Source: a bacterium
Lineage (GTDB): Bacteria > AUK180
Reading direction: 5' to 3'
DNA: 64,000 bases
NCBI GenBank assembly: GCA_023144005.1
Contig: JAGLGN010000005.1
Location: 90,749-154,748 of the forward strand
A program made the translations under genes and the position numbers. Below, piece by piece: positions 20,496-30,450 of this stretch (within the stretch, counting starts at the first letter, position 1; every line of letters begins with the position of its first letter). The notes beneath the pieces were generated by a model. It worked only from the letters and a program-made list of their open reading frames with translations. It ran no database searches and was not told the origin of the DNA.

Positions 20496-21080
20496 TTATA
20501 ACTCCATCCACTTTTTCAATAGGGATTCTTTCACGCTCGCGCTCAATGGACACGCCTTTCGCCGGGAGCATATCTCCGTGAGCATCATCCCCACTGACAC
20601 TGAAACATTTAGCGATTGTGAGAATCCCATCGGATCTATGATCACATTTCCGGAAGCGGCAGCGATAATGTCTTTTTCCTTAAATCCCAGGCCTTCGCTG
20701 CCGAAGCCAAATATCAATTTCCCATCAACCGGGGTCGTTCTAAAGGAATGAGCGTCCTCGGACAACATAGTCAGATAGAGTTTATAGCCACTCTCTTTCA
20801 CCCAGTTCAAGTATTCTTCGGTCTGTTCATAGAATGAAATATCCATCCACTTTTCTACGCCTTTTGTGATCTGCTTATTGAAAGGAAAGTCTTCGCTCAA
20901 AAATTTTTCGGTGATAATGTCTATATATTGAATCCCCATAAAATCACAGCTTCTCAATATTGCGGAGATATTGTGTTCATTTCTAAGATTACAAAGCAGC
21001 ACGCGTATATCCGCCTTTCTATTCTCCAAGACCTTGAGCATCCGTTCTCGCCTTTCCTGTGTTCTCTCTTTCATTTCCAA
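20496..21080 (-). CDS. SpoU/TrmH-family RNA 2'-O-methyltransferase
   Basis: 'NLRNEHNISAILRSCDFMGI', 'FGFGSEGLGF', 'IDPMGFSQSLNVSVSVGMML'. Confidence 0.88.
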   Translation of the reverse strand: MEMKERTQERRERMLKVLENRKADIRVLLCNLRNEHNISAILRSCDFMGIQYIDIITEKFLSEDFPFNKQITKGVEKWMDISFYEQTEEYLNWVKESGYKLYLTMLSEDAHSFRTTPVDGKLIFGFGSEGLGFKEKDIIAAASGNVIIDPMGFSQSLNVSVSVGMMLTEICSRRKACPLSASVKESLLKKWMEL

Positions 21081-22411
21081 TATGCCCCAACACTTTTTAT
21101 AGTCGCTCCCTGGGAATGTATATTTAGATTAATACCTATCAGAATACACCCGCTTATAAAGAACGAACCTCCATACGAAACAAATGGCAATGGAATTCCT
21201 GTTACAGGCAGGATACCCATATTCATTCCCACGTTCATAAAAGCATGAAATAATAGAACAAGGAAAATGCTTAAGGAAAGGTAAAAGCCATAAACATCTG
21301 TTGCCCTCAATGCGGTTATACTGATAAAGAACAATATGATCCCTTGAAGAAGCAGAACAAAGAAGGATCCCCGGAATCCCCATTCCTCCGAGATCAGAGA
21401 AAAGATAAAATCCGTATGTCTTTCGGGAAGAAAATTTAATCTGTTCTGAGTTCCTTTGGTCAGCCCTTTTCCGGAGAATCCGCCTGAACCGATGGATATC
21501 TTGGATTGGATAACATTCCAGCCGCTACCGCGGATATCACTGTAGGGATCAATAAATGTGCGTATACGGTTTTTCTGATACGGCTTTATTACCGATACTA
21601 CCGCTCCGGATATATATATCCCCGAGAAGAACAATATAAACATTATCCACACCGTAAGAACGCTCAAGGTCGAGCCGGTTAAAAATCTCATCAGAAGAAA
21701 GAGGAACATTGTCAGGAGAATTGAAGCGAATACAAAAAGGAGAACAGTCCATAGTCCGCTTCCCAGAAAAATGTTACCCCATATCCCCGAGATAGATCCT
21801 TCCATAGCAATGCGCAGGAACATTCCTCCGGCAGAACTCAACAAAAAGAGGAGTAGTCCGCCGATCAACCGTTGACCGGTTCCTAAAAATATCATAAGCA
21901 CCAGCCAGATCCCGGGAAATACCATCGCAGTTCCAAGGTCCGGCTGAGAAAAGACGAGATAGAACGGGATCAATGTAACCATGCCCGTTTTCAGGATAAA
22001 TAAAGTAAGGTTAATAATGTATCCCTTCGACCTGTCCATAAAATAATTACGGAAGAGATTTGAAATATAAATGATAAATGCGATCTTCGCGAATTCCGAT
22101 GGCTGAACAGATAGAAAGCCGATCCTGATCCATCTGCCCTTTACAGTTGGAAATACATATGCTGTGCCAAGTAATAAGAGTATAGAGAATAAGTAAACGA
22201 AAACCGCCATCCGCCGATAAAGCGAGTAATCTATATGAGAGAAAATGGCAACCAATGTTATACCGATAAGTATAAATATTATTTGTTTCACCACCATTGG
22301 GTTCTCGAGAAAGGCAGAGTGCTCGGTACTAAAAGCGCTGTAAATAAAAAGAACTCCTACCGTTCCCAATACAAGGATCAGACAGATCATAAAAAGCCCT
22401 TCTCTTCTCAT
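21071..22411 (-). CDS. rodA: Peptidoglycan glycosyltransferase RodA (start adjusted to 22411)
   Basis: SEDS family: 'KGRWIRIGFLSVQPSEFAKIA', 'FSQPDLGTAMVF', 'IGSGGFSGKGLTKGTQNRLNFLPERHTDFIFSLISEEWGF'. Start at 22411 gives a TAATG overlap with mrdA. Confidence 0.94.
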   Translation of the reverse strand: MRREGLFMICLILVLGTVGVLFIYSAFSTEHSAFLENPMVVKQIIFILIGITLVAIFSHIDYSLYRRMAVFVYLFSILLLLGTAYVFPTVKGRWIRIGFLSVQPSEFAKIAFIIYISNLFRNYFMDRSKGYIINLTLFILKTGMVTLIPFYLVFSQPDLGTAMVFPGIWLVLMIFLGTGQRLIGGLLLFLLSSAGGMFLRIAMEGSISGIWGNIFLGSGLWTVLLFVFASILLTMFLFLLMRFLTGSTLSVLTVWIMFILFFSGIYISGAVVSVIKPYQKNRIRTFIDPYSDIRGSGWNVIQSKISIGSGGFSGKGLTKGTQNRLNFLPERHTDFIFSLISEEWGFRGSFFVLLLQGIILFFISITALRATDVYGFYLSLSIFLVLLFHAFMNVGMNMGILPVTGIPLPFVSYGGSFFISGCILIGINLNIHSQGATIKSVGAYWK

Positions 22412-24255
22412 TAGTCGAAATACCCCATTTCCTTCATGCGCTCCCAGATCTTCTTTGTCAAAATAGCGGGCAGATATGCGCCTGAACCCTGATGTTCCAT
22501 AAATACTACCGCGGCATATCGGGGAGATCCGGCGGGTGCAAAGGATGCAAACCATGGATTATCCCTTTCTTTATAGGGGATCTCATTCTGATCCGGCGAC
22601 AATTCTTTAAAATATTCCGTGATGCGCTTTGACTGCATTGTTCCCGTTTTTCCTGATATCTTTACCTTCAAGGAGCGAGCGCGCCATCCTGTTCCACCCC
22701 AAGATGTTACCATCTCAAGTCCTTTATTTATCCGGGCAATCTGTTCTTGCCCTCCTTCAAAGGCCACGGTCGGAAAGAAAACCTCTTCGTTGCCGATACG
22801 CTTTAGTAAATGCGGGGTCAGCATTTTTCCGTAGCTCGCAAAAAACCCATATAATTGAAGTACCTTAACCGGAGAAAGTGAAACAAAGCCCTGTCCGATC
22901 GAAACATCCAAGGTTTCAGGCGGATACCAGCGGCCGTCAGCTATTTTATTGCGGAATTTAAATTCAAGATCGGGAATGACGGGTGTCTTCTCACCTAAAA
23001 GATCAATACCTGAAGGACGGGAAAGGTGTATCTTGTCTGCATATTCCTTGAACTTATTGATGCCCAGAAGATCTCCCAATTGATAGAAGTAGATATTACA
23101 TGAATCACGGATCGCTTCCTCCAGAGTCTCCCTCCCATGACCGCGTTTCTTCCAGCAATGCTTCTTGATATTGTAGAACCTCATTACCCCCCTGCACGGC
23201 TTAATACTTCTTTCTTCGGTGAGATCCTCCATCAAGGCGCAATATGCGGCAAACGGTTTAAAGGTAGATGCCGGATTAAAATTTTCGATTCCCTTATCCA
23301 GAAGGGGGTGCCGGACATCTGATCTGATCTTCTCCCACACCTCGGTCGCGATCCCCTGCAGAAAGATATTGGGATCAACGCTCGGGGAAGATATGTATGA
23401 GAGTAATTCGCCGGTATTGACATCCATTACCATCACCGAAGCCGAAATATCTTTTATTTCTTCATAGATGAACTGTTGAAGGAGTATATCCAGCGTTAAA
23501 ATAATATCTTTACCGTCCTTAGGCTCCTTTTCGCCGGCATGGAGTTTTTTATAAAGTGATTCCGAGCCCAGATTCCCCGAGGACAGGACCATTTTCTTCC
23601 CGTATGTATCCTTGAGCAAGATTCTCAGCCCATCAGTTCCCTTCAGAAGGCCTTCATACTTTTTTTCAAGGCCCGATTTGCCTATGTAATCGTTATCATC
23701 GTAATTCGCGTACTCTTTTGAGTTCAGATATTCCGGACTTATCAAGGAAACATATCCAACCGGATGATAAAAGATCTCCTTGTAATAGTAGTCCCGGAGA
23801 GGGATCTCCTCCACATAAATATACGGATACTTCTCCGAATTAATGGTCAGTTCTAAATACAACGGGTATCCCAGATACCTCTTCACAAGGTTGGAGCGAT
23901 TTGTCTTGTATTTCCGGGAATCCCACTTGATCCCAAGTGAGCCCAGTGAAGTGATCGCCTTTAATCTCTCTTTTTTGGAAAGTCCTGATGCGACATAAAG
24001 ATTGTAGCCCATTCGATTACCCGCAATAAGTTTCCCGTTCCTGTCCAGTATCTTGCCTCTGCGGGCTTTTACCTTTTCCCTATGGATCAGATTCTTTGTC
24101 GATAGAGCATAGTACTTATCTCTTTCTATTATCTGCAGGTAAAACAATTGGACGGAAAGGAGCAATACTCCGAAAGATGCGAGATACGGAATTATTTTAG
24201 CATGGGACCGCAGGGATTCCAGCCCGGGTTCCTGCTCTGACGGGAAATATGCCAT
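22411..24255 (-). CDS. mrdA: Penicillin-binding protein 2
   Basis: 'ARRGKILDRNGKLIAGNR', SxxK in 'NPASTFKPF', 'KISGKTGTMQ'. Confidence 0.94.
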   Translation of the reverse strand: MAYFPSEQEPGLESLRSHAKIIPYLASFGVLLLSVQLFYLQIIERDKYYALSTKNLIHREKVKARRGKILDRNGKLIAGNRMGYNLYVASGLSKKERLKAITSLGSLGIKWDSRKYKTNRSNLVKRYLGYPLYLELTINSEKYPYIYVEEIPLRDYYYKEIFYHPVGYVSLISPEYLNSKEYANYDDNDYIGKSGLEKKYEGLLKGTDGLRILLKDTYGKKMVLSSGNLGSESLYKKLHAGEKEPKDGKDIILTLDILLQQFIYEEIKDISASVMVMDVNTGELLSYISSPSVDPNIFLQGIATEVWEKIRSDVRHPLLDKGIENFNPASTFKPFAAYCALMEDLTEERSIKPCRGVMRFYNIKKHCWKKRGHGRETLEEAIRDSCNIYFYQLGDLLGINKFKEYADKIHLSRPSGIDLLGEKTPVIPDLEFKFRNKIADGRWYPPETLDVSIGQGFVSLSPVKVLQLYGFFASYGKMLTPHLLKRIGNEEVFFPTVAFEGGQEQIARINKGLEMVTSWGGTGWRARSLKVKISGKTGTMQSKRITEYFKELSPDQNEIPYKERDNPWFASFAPAGSPRYAAVVFMEHQGSGAYLPAILTKKIWERMKEMGYFD

Positions 24256-25337
24256 TACCCTTCAAGCTCATTCAGCTTTAACTTGGCTATAATATAATTG
24301 GGCTCTAATTCCAATACTTTATTGAGCGCCACAATCGCCCTTTCCTTCTGGTTCTGCTTTAAAAGGAATTCCGCAAATTTAAAATGGGAATACGGATCAT
24401 CAGAATTCTTAACAATGGCCATCTCATAATATTCCTGAGCATTTTCAATATCATCCAGAATAGTATAGACCTGAGCGATCTTATTTATAGAATAGATATC
24501 TTCGCTATTCAACTCATAGGCCTTAAGAAAATATTCCAATCCCTTCTCGTACTTCTTCTGTTCCAGCAGAACCAGGCCCATGTCGTAGAAGGTCATAAAA
24601 TCCATCGGAAATCTTTCGATCGCGCTATTGAACATCTCCTCCGCCTTATCATACATTTTTTTAAAGCGGTAAACCTCACCCAAGTTCACATATATCAGAT
24701 AATTCTCGGAATTTATCTCCTGAGCCTTCTCGAAGTAGGTAATGGCCTTGTCATAATCGCCTTTGAATTTATGCAGATAGCCGATATTGAAAATATAGGT
24801 TTCATTCTGATCGTCCAGTTCATGCAATTTCAGAAAGACATCAATACCCTTGTCTGCCATTTTCAGGTCAAAGTACACATAGCCCAAGCTTTCAAGGGTC
24901 TTCTTGTCATCCGGATATTTCTTTAATATTTCCTGAAATTCATCTATCGCACCCTTATAATTTCCTGATTTCGAGAATATCTGACCAAGATAATATAATG
25001 CGAATTTATTATTCTTCTCGATCAGTCTTACTTTTGAAAAAGCTTCCAACGCCTCGCTGATCATATTCCGTTTATAGAAAATGACTCCCGAATTAAAGTA
25101 CATATTCTTCAGCATTCCCCCGGCGATCTCGTCGGCCTTTTGGAAATACTTAGAGGCATCATCTTCTTTGCTCTCTTTCAGGCAGAGAAGCCCCATATAC
25201 TCATAAGCATCAGAAACATTGCTTTTTTTCTTCATCGCTCGTGATAAAAGCGTCCTCGCTTTTGGATACTCCTTCAGCTGTATATATCCAACAGCTTCAA
25301 CAACAAGATCCTCATATGTTTTTGAAAATAATATCAT
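24255..25337 (-). CDS. TPR-repeat protein
   Basis: Multiple consecutive 34-aa TPR units, e.g. 'ALYYLGQIFSKSGNYKGAIDEFQEILKKYPDD'. Confidence 0.9.
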   Translation of the reverse strand: MILFSKTYEDLVVEAVGYIQLKEYPKARTLLSRAMKKKSNVSDAYEYMGLLCLKESKEDDASKYFQKADEIAGGMLKNMYFNSGVIFYKRNMISEALEAFSKVRLIEKNNKFALYYLGQIFSKSGNYKGAIDEFQEILKKYPDDKKTLESLGYVYFDLKMADKGIDVFLKLHELDDQNETYIFNIGYLHKFKGDYDKAITYFEKAQEINSENYLIYVNLGEVYRFKKMYDKAEEMFNSAIERFPMDFMTFYDMGLVLLEQKKYEKGLEYFLKAYELNSEDIYSINKIAQVYTILDDIENAQEYYEMAIVKNSDDPYSHFKFAEFLLKQNQKERAIVALNKVLELEPNYIIAKLKLNELEG

Positions 25338-26815
25338 TCCTTTTCCCTCCTCATTGTCGGAAACAAGATAACATCTCTCAATGTATTCTGATTAGTTAGT
25401 ATCATGACCAGACGATCTATGCCGATGCCAAGGCCGCCAGTCGGGGGCATGCCGTATTCAAGCGCTTCAATGAAATCCTCATCGAGCCGCTGTGCCTCGT
25501 CATCTCCCTTCTGCCTGAAATTCTCCTGCATCTCAAATCGGTTTTTTTGCTCAACAGGGTCATTAAGCTCTGAGTAAGCATTCGCTAATTCCATTCCCGC
25601 CATGAAAAGTTCGAAGCGCTCTACACAATCCTTTTTTGAACGATGATCCTTCGTCAATGGAGAGGACTCCTTGGGAAAATCAATAACAAATGTCGGCTCA
25701 AATATATTCGGTTCAACAAAGTGTTCAAAAAGCTTCTCGATCGCTTTTCCTCTTGAAACAGGCCTTTCTTTCCCTAGCTTACTTACCATATCTATCAATT
25801 GACTTCCTTCCATGGAGTCAATATCTATTGATGCGGCTTCATTGACCGCATCTATCATGCAAAGGCGCTTGAACGGAAATGTAAATGTAAATTCTTTTCC
25901 ATCTCTAATGATCTTATGGTCCTTGCCGAAGACACTTTCTGTAACATATTTGATCAGCCTTTCGGTAAAATCCATAACATCATTGTAATCCCAATATGCC
26001 GCATACGTCTCCAGCATAGTAAACTCAGGGTTATGATTGCGGTCCATTCCTTCGTTACGAAAATTACGATTCATGTCATAGACCTTATTAAAGCCGCCGA
26101 TAATCAATCTTTTTAAGAATAACTCAGGAGCGATACGCAAAAAGAGATCCATATCCAGCGTATTGTGATGGGTTACGAACGGCCTCGCGTCAGCGCCGCC
26201 GGGGATGGTCTGTAAAAGAGGGGTTTCGACTTCTATAAATTCTTCCTTCGCAAGGAAATTTCTGAGCTCAGAGATGATACGGGATCTCTTCACAAATACT
26301 TCCATGCTTTCCGGATTGGAAAGAAGATCCAGGTATCTCTTTCTATACCTGGTCTCAACATCCTTCAAGCCATGAAATTTCTCAGGAAGCGGGCGAAGGG
26401 ACTTTGATAGTATCGTCAGCTCTGAAACCAGTATGGATAATTCTCCGGTCCGTGTTTTGAATACCTTTCCGATCACACCGACATAATCTCCGATATCGGC
26501 TTTCTTATAGAGATAGTACTGATCCTCTCCCAGAATGTCCTGTCTCAGATATAATTGCATGCGGAAGCCCATATCCTGAATATGAGCGAACCCCGCCTTG
26601 CCCTGACGGCGCTTGGCAACCATTCTTCCTGCAAGGGAAGCGATATGCTCTGTTTCTTCTTCCGCCTTGATATGATCGTATTCTTTCCTCAAGGCCTCTA
26701 TATTATCCTTGCTCTCCCATTTATATGGATATGGGTTGATCCCCTTTTCTCTCAATTCGCTGATCTTATCCAGCCGGATCTTCATTAATCCTCTTTCTTG
26801 GGACTCTAAACTCAT
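25334..26815 (-). CDS. lysS: Lysyl-tRNA synthetase, class II
   Basis: 'ARPFVTHHNTLDMDLFLRIAPELFLKRLIIGGFNKVYDMNRNFRNEGMDRNHNPEFTMLETY', 'GLGIGIDRLVMILTNQ'. Confidence 0.97.
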   Translation of the reverse strand: MSLESQERGLMKIRLDKISELREKGINPYPYKWESKDNIEALRKEYDHIKAEEETEHIASLAGRMVAKRRQGKAGFAHIQDMGFRMQLYLRQDILGEDQYYLYKKADIGDYVGVIGKVFKTRTGELSILVSELTILSKSLRPLPEKFHGLKDVETRYRKRYLDLLSNPESMEVFVKRSRIISELRNFLAKEEFIEVETPLLQTIPGGADARPFVTHHNTLDMDLFLRIAPELFLKRLIIGGFNKVYDMNRNFRNEGMDRNHNPEFTMLETYAAYWDYNDVMDFTERLIKYVTESVFGKDHKIIRDGKEFTFTFPFKRLCMIDAVNEAASIDIDSMEGSQLIDMVSKLGKERPVSRGKAIEKLFEHFVEPNIFEPTFVIDFPKESSPLTKDHRSKKDCVERFELFMAGMELANAYSELNDPVEQKNRFEMQENFRQKGDDEAQRLDEDFIEALEYGMPPTGGLGIGIDRLVMILTNQNTLRDVILFPTMRREKE

Positions 26816-26943
26816 TACTTACTCCTGCAATATGATTTTACCCCAAAACACTGATAATTTCAAGGTTCGGCATATAAAGACAATTATTTTTTCACTCTTA
26901 AAAAATTAACTAACTCTCTGTGAAAAAAATACATCCTTATCAC

Positions 26944-26972
26944 TTGACATATATTAACATTGTTGATATAAT
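26944..26972 (+). promoter_or_regulatory. Consensus sigma-70-type promoter for the TetR operon (TTGACA-N17-TATAAT)
   Basis: TTGACA at 26944-26949, TATAAT at 26967-26972, 17-bp spacer. Confidence 0.85.
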
Positions 26973-27009
26973 TAACAGCGTTAACCACATTAGAGCCATG
27001 GAGGACGAA

Positions 27010-27630
27010 ATGGGAATCAAGGAACGGAAAGAACGACAAAAAGAGCAATTGCGGAAAGAGATTATACAAGCTGCTATATCAATGCTCCTCAAGGATGGCT
27101 ACGAAAAACTTTCTATGAGAAGACTTGCCGAGAGAATAGAGTACTCTCCTACCACGATCTATCACTATTTTCGTGATAAAGCCGATCTCGTCTTCAATGT
27201 TATCGAGTTTGCCTTCTCAATATTTGTTGAAAGATTTGCGAAGATCAATCTGCTGGAAGACAAGGATCCCCGTGAAATGTTGAGGATCGGATTAAGAACT
27301 TATATAGAAACGGCACTGGAATATCCCAAGGTTTATAAGGTAATGCTCCTGATCGATTACAATATGAAGACCGAGGTGTGTCAAGGCCTGCAAAAAGGCA
27401 CAATGAGTGAAAAAGCATTCGCCTTTCTTCATAACTCTATTCGAGAATGCGTCAAAGAGAATGATTTCTCAGAGGAGGAGATCGCGATGAACAGCCAGAC
27501 TATCTGGGCGGCTATTCATGGATTGTCATCCCTTTTGATCACTCAGCCGTGTTTTCCCTGGGCTCCCAAAGACAAATTAATCGATCATACGATTGATACT
27601 CTTATGAAAGCTTTAGAAAAAAGGAGATAG
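27010..27630 (+). CDS. TetR/AcrR family transcriptional regulator (start adjusted)
   Basis: N-terminal HTH 'IIQAAISMLLKDGYEKLSMRRLAERIEYSPTTIYHYFRDKADL'. GGAGG lies 5 nt before the ATG at 27010; the tracked start at 26920 is upstream of the promoter. Confidence 0.92.
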   Translation: MGIKERKERQKEQLRKEIIQAAISMLLKDGYEKLSMRRLAERIEYSPTTIYHYFRDKADLVFNVIEFAFSIFVERFAKINLLEDKDPREMLRIGLRTYIETALEYPKVYKVMLLIDYNMKTEVCQGLQKGTMSEKAFAFLHNSIRECVKENDFSEEEIAMNSQTIWAAIHGLSSLLITQPCFPWAPKDKLIDHTIDTLMKALEKRR

Positions 27631-27634
27631 ATAG

Positions 27635-28087
27635 GTGAAAAAATTAGTACTGCTACCATTATTACTTATTGTTTTGTATCTGGGCTCAACCTTGCTTTTT
27701 GCAGAGTCGGAGAAAGCCGCAGGGACTATGACCGTTTCAATATCTAATTTGAAAAATACTCGCGGATTCATAATGCTGGCTCTTTGCAGCAATGAAGATC
27801 AGTATACCGAGGATTCCGTAAAGCCCTTTAGAACAATAAGACAGAAAATAAAAGGCAATGTTGAAATTATTATTTTAGAAGATATTCCTTTTGGAACATA
27901 TGCCATTAAGGTATTCCACGATGAAAATTCAAACAAGAAGCTTGACAGGAATTTTTTAAAGATCCCTAAAGAAGGGTACGGATTCTCTAACAATACCAAA
28001 GGAAAAGCGGGAGCTTTGAAGTTTGAAAAAGCGTGCTTCAGTTTTAATTCGGCCAGTGCCGATATAGAGATCAAATTAAAAAATTAA
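27635..28087 (+). CDS. DUF2141-like secreted protein
   Basis: Signal peptide, then 'GTMTVSISNLKNTRGFIMLALCSNEDQY...GTYAIKVFHDENSNKKLDRNFLKIPKEGYGFSNN'. Confidence 0.8.
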   Translation: MKKLVLLPLLLIVLYLGSTLLFAESEKAAGTMTVSISNLKNTRGFIMLALCSNEDQYTEDSVKPFRTIRQKIKGNVEIIILEDIPFGTYAIKVFHDENSNKKLDRNFLKIPKEGYGFSNNTKGKAGALKFEKACFSFNSASADIEIKLKN

Positions 28088-28091
28088 ATCC

Positions 28092-28898
28092 ATGGAGGAA
28101 ATAATGAAAGGGATCATTTACTATTATTCAGGATCGGGGAACACCGAATTAGCGTGCCGGTATATTGCAGGAAAAGTAAAGAATGCAAGCTTTAAACTGT
28201 GCAATATTGCCGGAATTGACAGGCATGATCCGAATAAATACGATATTGTCGGATTTGCAACATGGGCGGACTTTATGGGAGCACCTCAACTCTTCCATTC
28301 CTTTGTAGGAGAAATAGAAAGCCAAGGTGAGAAACCGGCTTTTATATTCAATACATTTGGGGCGGTATCGGGAAATACGCTTAGAGATATGGAAAATGCG
28401 GTAAAGGCAAAAGGGTTTAATGTTATTCGCGGCCATTCTTTACACACCCCCGAAAACTACCCTCCATCAATAAAGAGGGGTATGGGGTTCGCTAAATCCC
28501 CGGGAAAGCGCGATATCAAGAAATTCGATGCGTTCATTGCCGGACTGGAAACCGACATCAAGGAACTGCGGGAAAACAGAACCGTGAAACAAACGAAGAT
28601 CAAATTGGGCCTCTCAAACTCTATCATGCCGAAATTACCCCGCACTCAAGCAAGGAAAGATATGGGTGAAAAGTTCGTTGATGGAACCCTATGTAACGAA
28701 TGCGGTATCTGCGTGAAAGTATGTCCGTACAATGCGGTAGAGCTTAGCCCGAAGCCGGTTTTTGATATGAGTGCGTGCTATGGTTGTTGGGCATGCTACA
28801 ATCATTGTCCGGAGCAGGCGATCTTTACGAAGAAGATCAGAGGGATAGGTCATTATCCCCGGCCTATTGAGCAATTAGCAACAAAACTGAAGCCATGA
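28092..28898 (+). CDS. EFR1-type flavodoxin-ferredoxin fusion protein
   Basis: 'YYYSGSGNTELACRYIA' FMN site; two 4Fe-4S motifs 'CNECGICVKVCP' and 'CYGCWACYNHCP'. Confidence 0.9.
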   Translation: MEEIMKGIIYYYSGSGNTELACRYIAGKVKNASFKLCNIAGIDRHDPNKYDIVGFATWADFMGAPQLFHSFVGEIESQGEKPAFIFNTFGAVSGNTLRDMENAVKAKGFNVIRGHSLHTPENYPPSIKRGMGFAKSPGKRDIKKFDAFIAGLETDIKELRENRTVKQTKIKLGLSNSIMPKLPRTQARKDMGEKFVDGTLCNECGICVKVCPYNAVELSPKPVFDMSACYGCWACYNHCPEQAIFTKKIRGIGHYPRPIEQLATKLKP

Positions 28899-28943
28899 AC
28901 CCTATTTCACTGAAGCTTCGCATAAAATATCGAAGATCCTAAT

Positions 28944-30332
28944 ATGGAGGAAACAATGAAGATCGTTGTTTTGAACGGCAGCCCGAAAGGGAAATTGAGC
29001 GTAACACTACAATATATCCACTATATTGAAAAAGCATTTCCGCAACATGAATTCAGCATAATTGATGTATCTCAGAAAATGCGGATTATCGAAAAGGACA
29101 ATAAGGTTTTCCAGAAGATCATCGACGAGGTCGGAGCGGCCGACGGAATTATCTGGGCCTTCCCCCTGTATTACTGTCTGGTACATTCAAATTATAAGAA
29201 ATTTATCGAGCTCATTTTTGAAAGAGATGTTACGGACGCTTTCACTGGGAAATATACGGCGGCAATCAGCACTTCTATTCATTTCTATGACCATACCGCT
29301 CATAATTATATTAATGCTGTCTGTGATGATCTTAATATGAAGTATGTGGACTTCTTTTCTGCTGCAATGCAGGATCTCTTAAAATCTTCCGAGCAGAACA
29401 AGCTCAAGCTCTTTGCGGAGAATTTCTTTAAAGTGATCGAAAACAAGGAGCCGACCACTAAGAACTATATGCCGCTAATTCATAGTAACTTCAAGTATCA
29501 TCAGGGAGATCCGGCTTCTAAGGTAGAGCCTGGCGATAAAAAGGTGATTGTCATAACCGACGGGCTAGCTGAACAGAAGAATCTAAATGCGATGGTGGAT
29601 CGATTCAAACGATCTTTTTCAAAGGACATTGAAGTGGTCAATCTGAATGAACTCGACATCAAAGGCGGTTGTCTGGGATGTATCCATTGCGGGTTTGATA
29701 ACATCTGTGTTTATCAGGATAAGGATGAGTTCGTAGAATTTTTTACAACAAAAGTGCTCTCGGCTGATATTCTTATCTTTGCGGGAGCGATCAAGGACAG
29801 ATATCTGTCGTCAAAATGGAAGTTGTTCTTTGACCGCAGTTTTTTCAGAACCCATCAACCGGGGCTGGGAGGAATACAAGTCGGGTTCATCATATCCGGA
29901 CCATTAACACAGTTGCCGAATGTCAAGGAGATCTTTAAGTCTTATGTTGAGTGGCAGAGGGGAAATCTTGTTGATTTCATTACCGATGAATATGAGGAAT
30001 CCTCACACATAGATGAGCTCCTGCAAAATCTGGCCAAGCGCCTTGTTGATTTATCCGACAAGAAATATATTAAGCCCGTAACTTTTCGCGGTGTCGGGGG
30101 AATGAAGGTCTTCAGAGATGATATTTGGGGTAATCTTCGTTTTGTATTCCAATCCGATCACAAGTTCTACAAAAAGCATGGATTATACGACTTTCCACAG
30201 AAAAATAACAAAGTCAAGGCCTTTAATAGAATAATGATGGCCCTGACCACAATACCCTTTATACGGAAGGAATTTCCCAAGCGAATAAAAAATGAGATGA
30301 TCAAGCCGCTTCAGAAGATCCTTAAGGATTAG
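28944..30332 (+). CDS. Flavodoxin-fold NAD(P)H-dependent oxidoreductase with two tandem flavodoxin-like domains
   Basis: Domain 1 'KIVVLNGSPKGKLSVTLQYI'; domain 2 'KKVIVITDGLAEQKNLNAMV...GGCLGCIHCGFDNICVYQDKDEF'. Confidence 0.8.
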   Translation: MEETMKIVVLNGSPKGKLSVTLQYIHYIEKAFPQHEFSIIDVSQKMRIIEKDNKVFQKIIDEVGAADGIIWAFPLYYCLVHSNYKKFIELIFERDVTDAFTGKYTAAISTSIHFYDHTAHNYINAVCDDLNMKYVDFFSAAMQDLLKSSEQNKLKLFAENFFKVIENKEPTTKNYMPLIHSNFKYHQGDPASKVEPGDKKVIVITDGLAEQKNLNAMVDRFKRSFSKDIEVVNLNELDIKGGCLGCIHCGFDNICVYQDKDEFVEFFTTKVLSADILIFAGAIKDRYLSSKWKLFFDRSFFRTHQPGLGGIQVGFIISGPLTQLPNVKEIFKSYVEWQRGNLVDFITDEYEESSHIDELLQNLAKRLVDLSDKKYIKPVTFRGVGGMKVFRDDIWGNLRFVFQSDHKFYKKHGLYDFPQKNNKVKAFNRIMMALTTIPFIRKEFPKRIKNEMIKPLQKILKD

Positions 30333-30450
30333 ATAAATGAAGTGAGGAATATTTGAAAAACATTTTCTGAGATTGTAAAACCGATTATAATTGCCGGATC
30401 ATAGCAACAACGGCAATAAATTATCAATGGCCGGTCGTACGCCTTCTACC

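Noticed and set aside
24384-24926. 180-aa plus-strand ORF
   Set aside because: Antisense to a well-supported TPR CDS; shadow ORF with no recognisable motif.
30381-30420. Hairpin ATTGCCG...CGGCAAT between convergent genes as a bidirectional terminator
   Set aside because: Short stem with a 14-nt loop and no U-tract; too weak to call.
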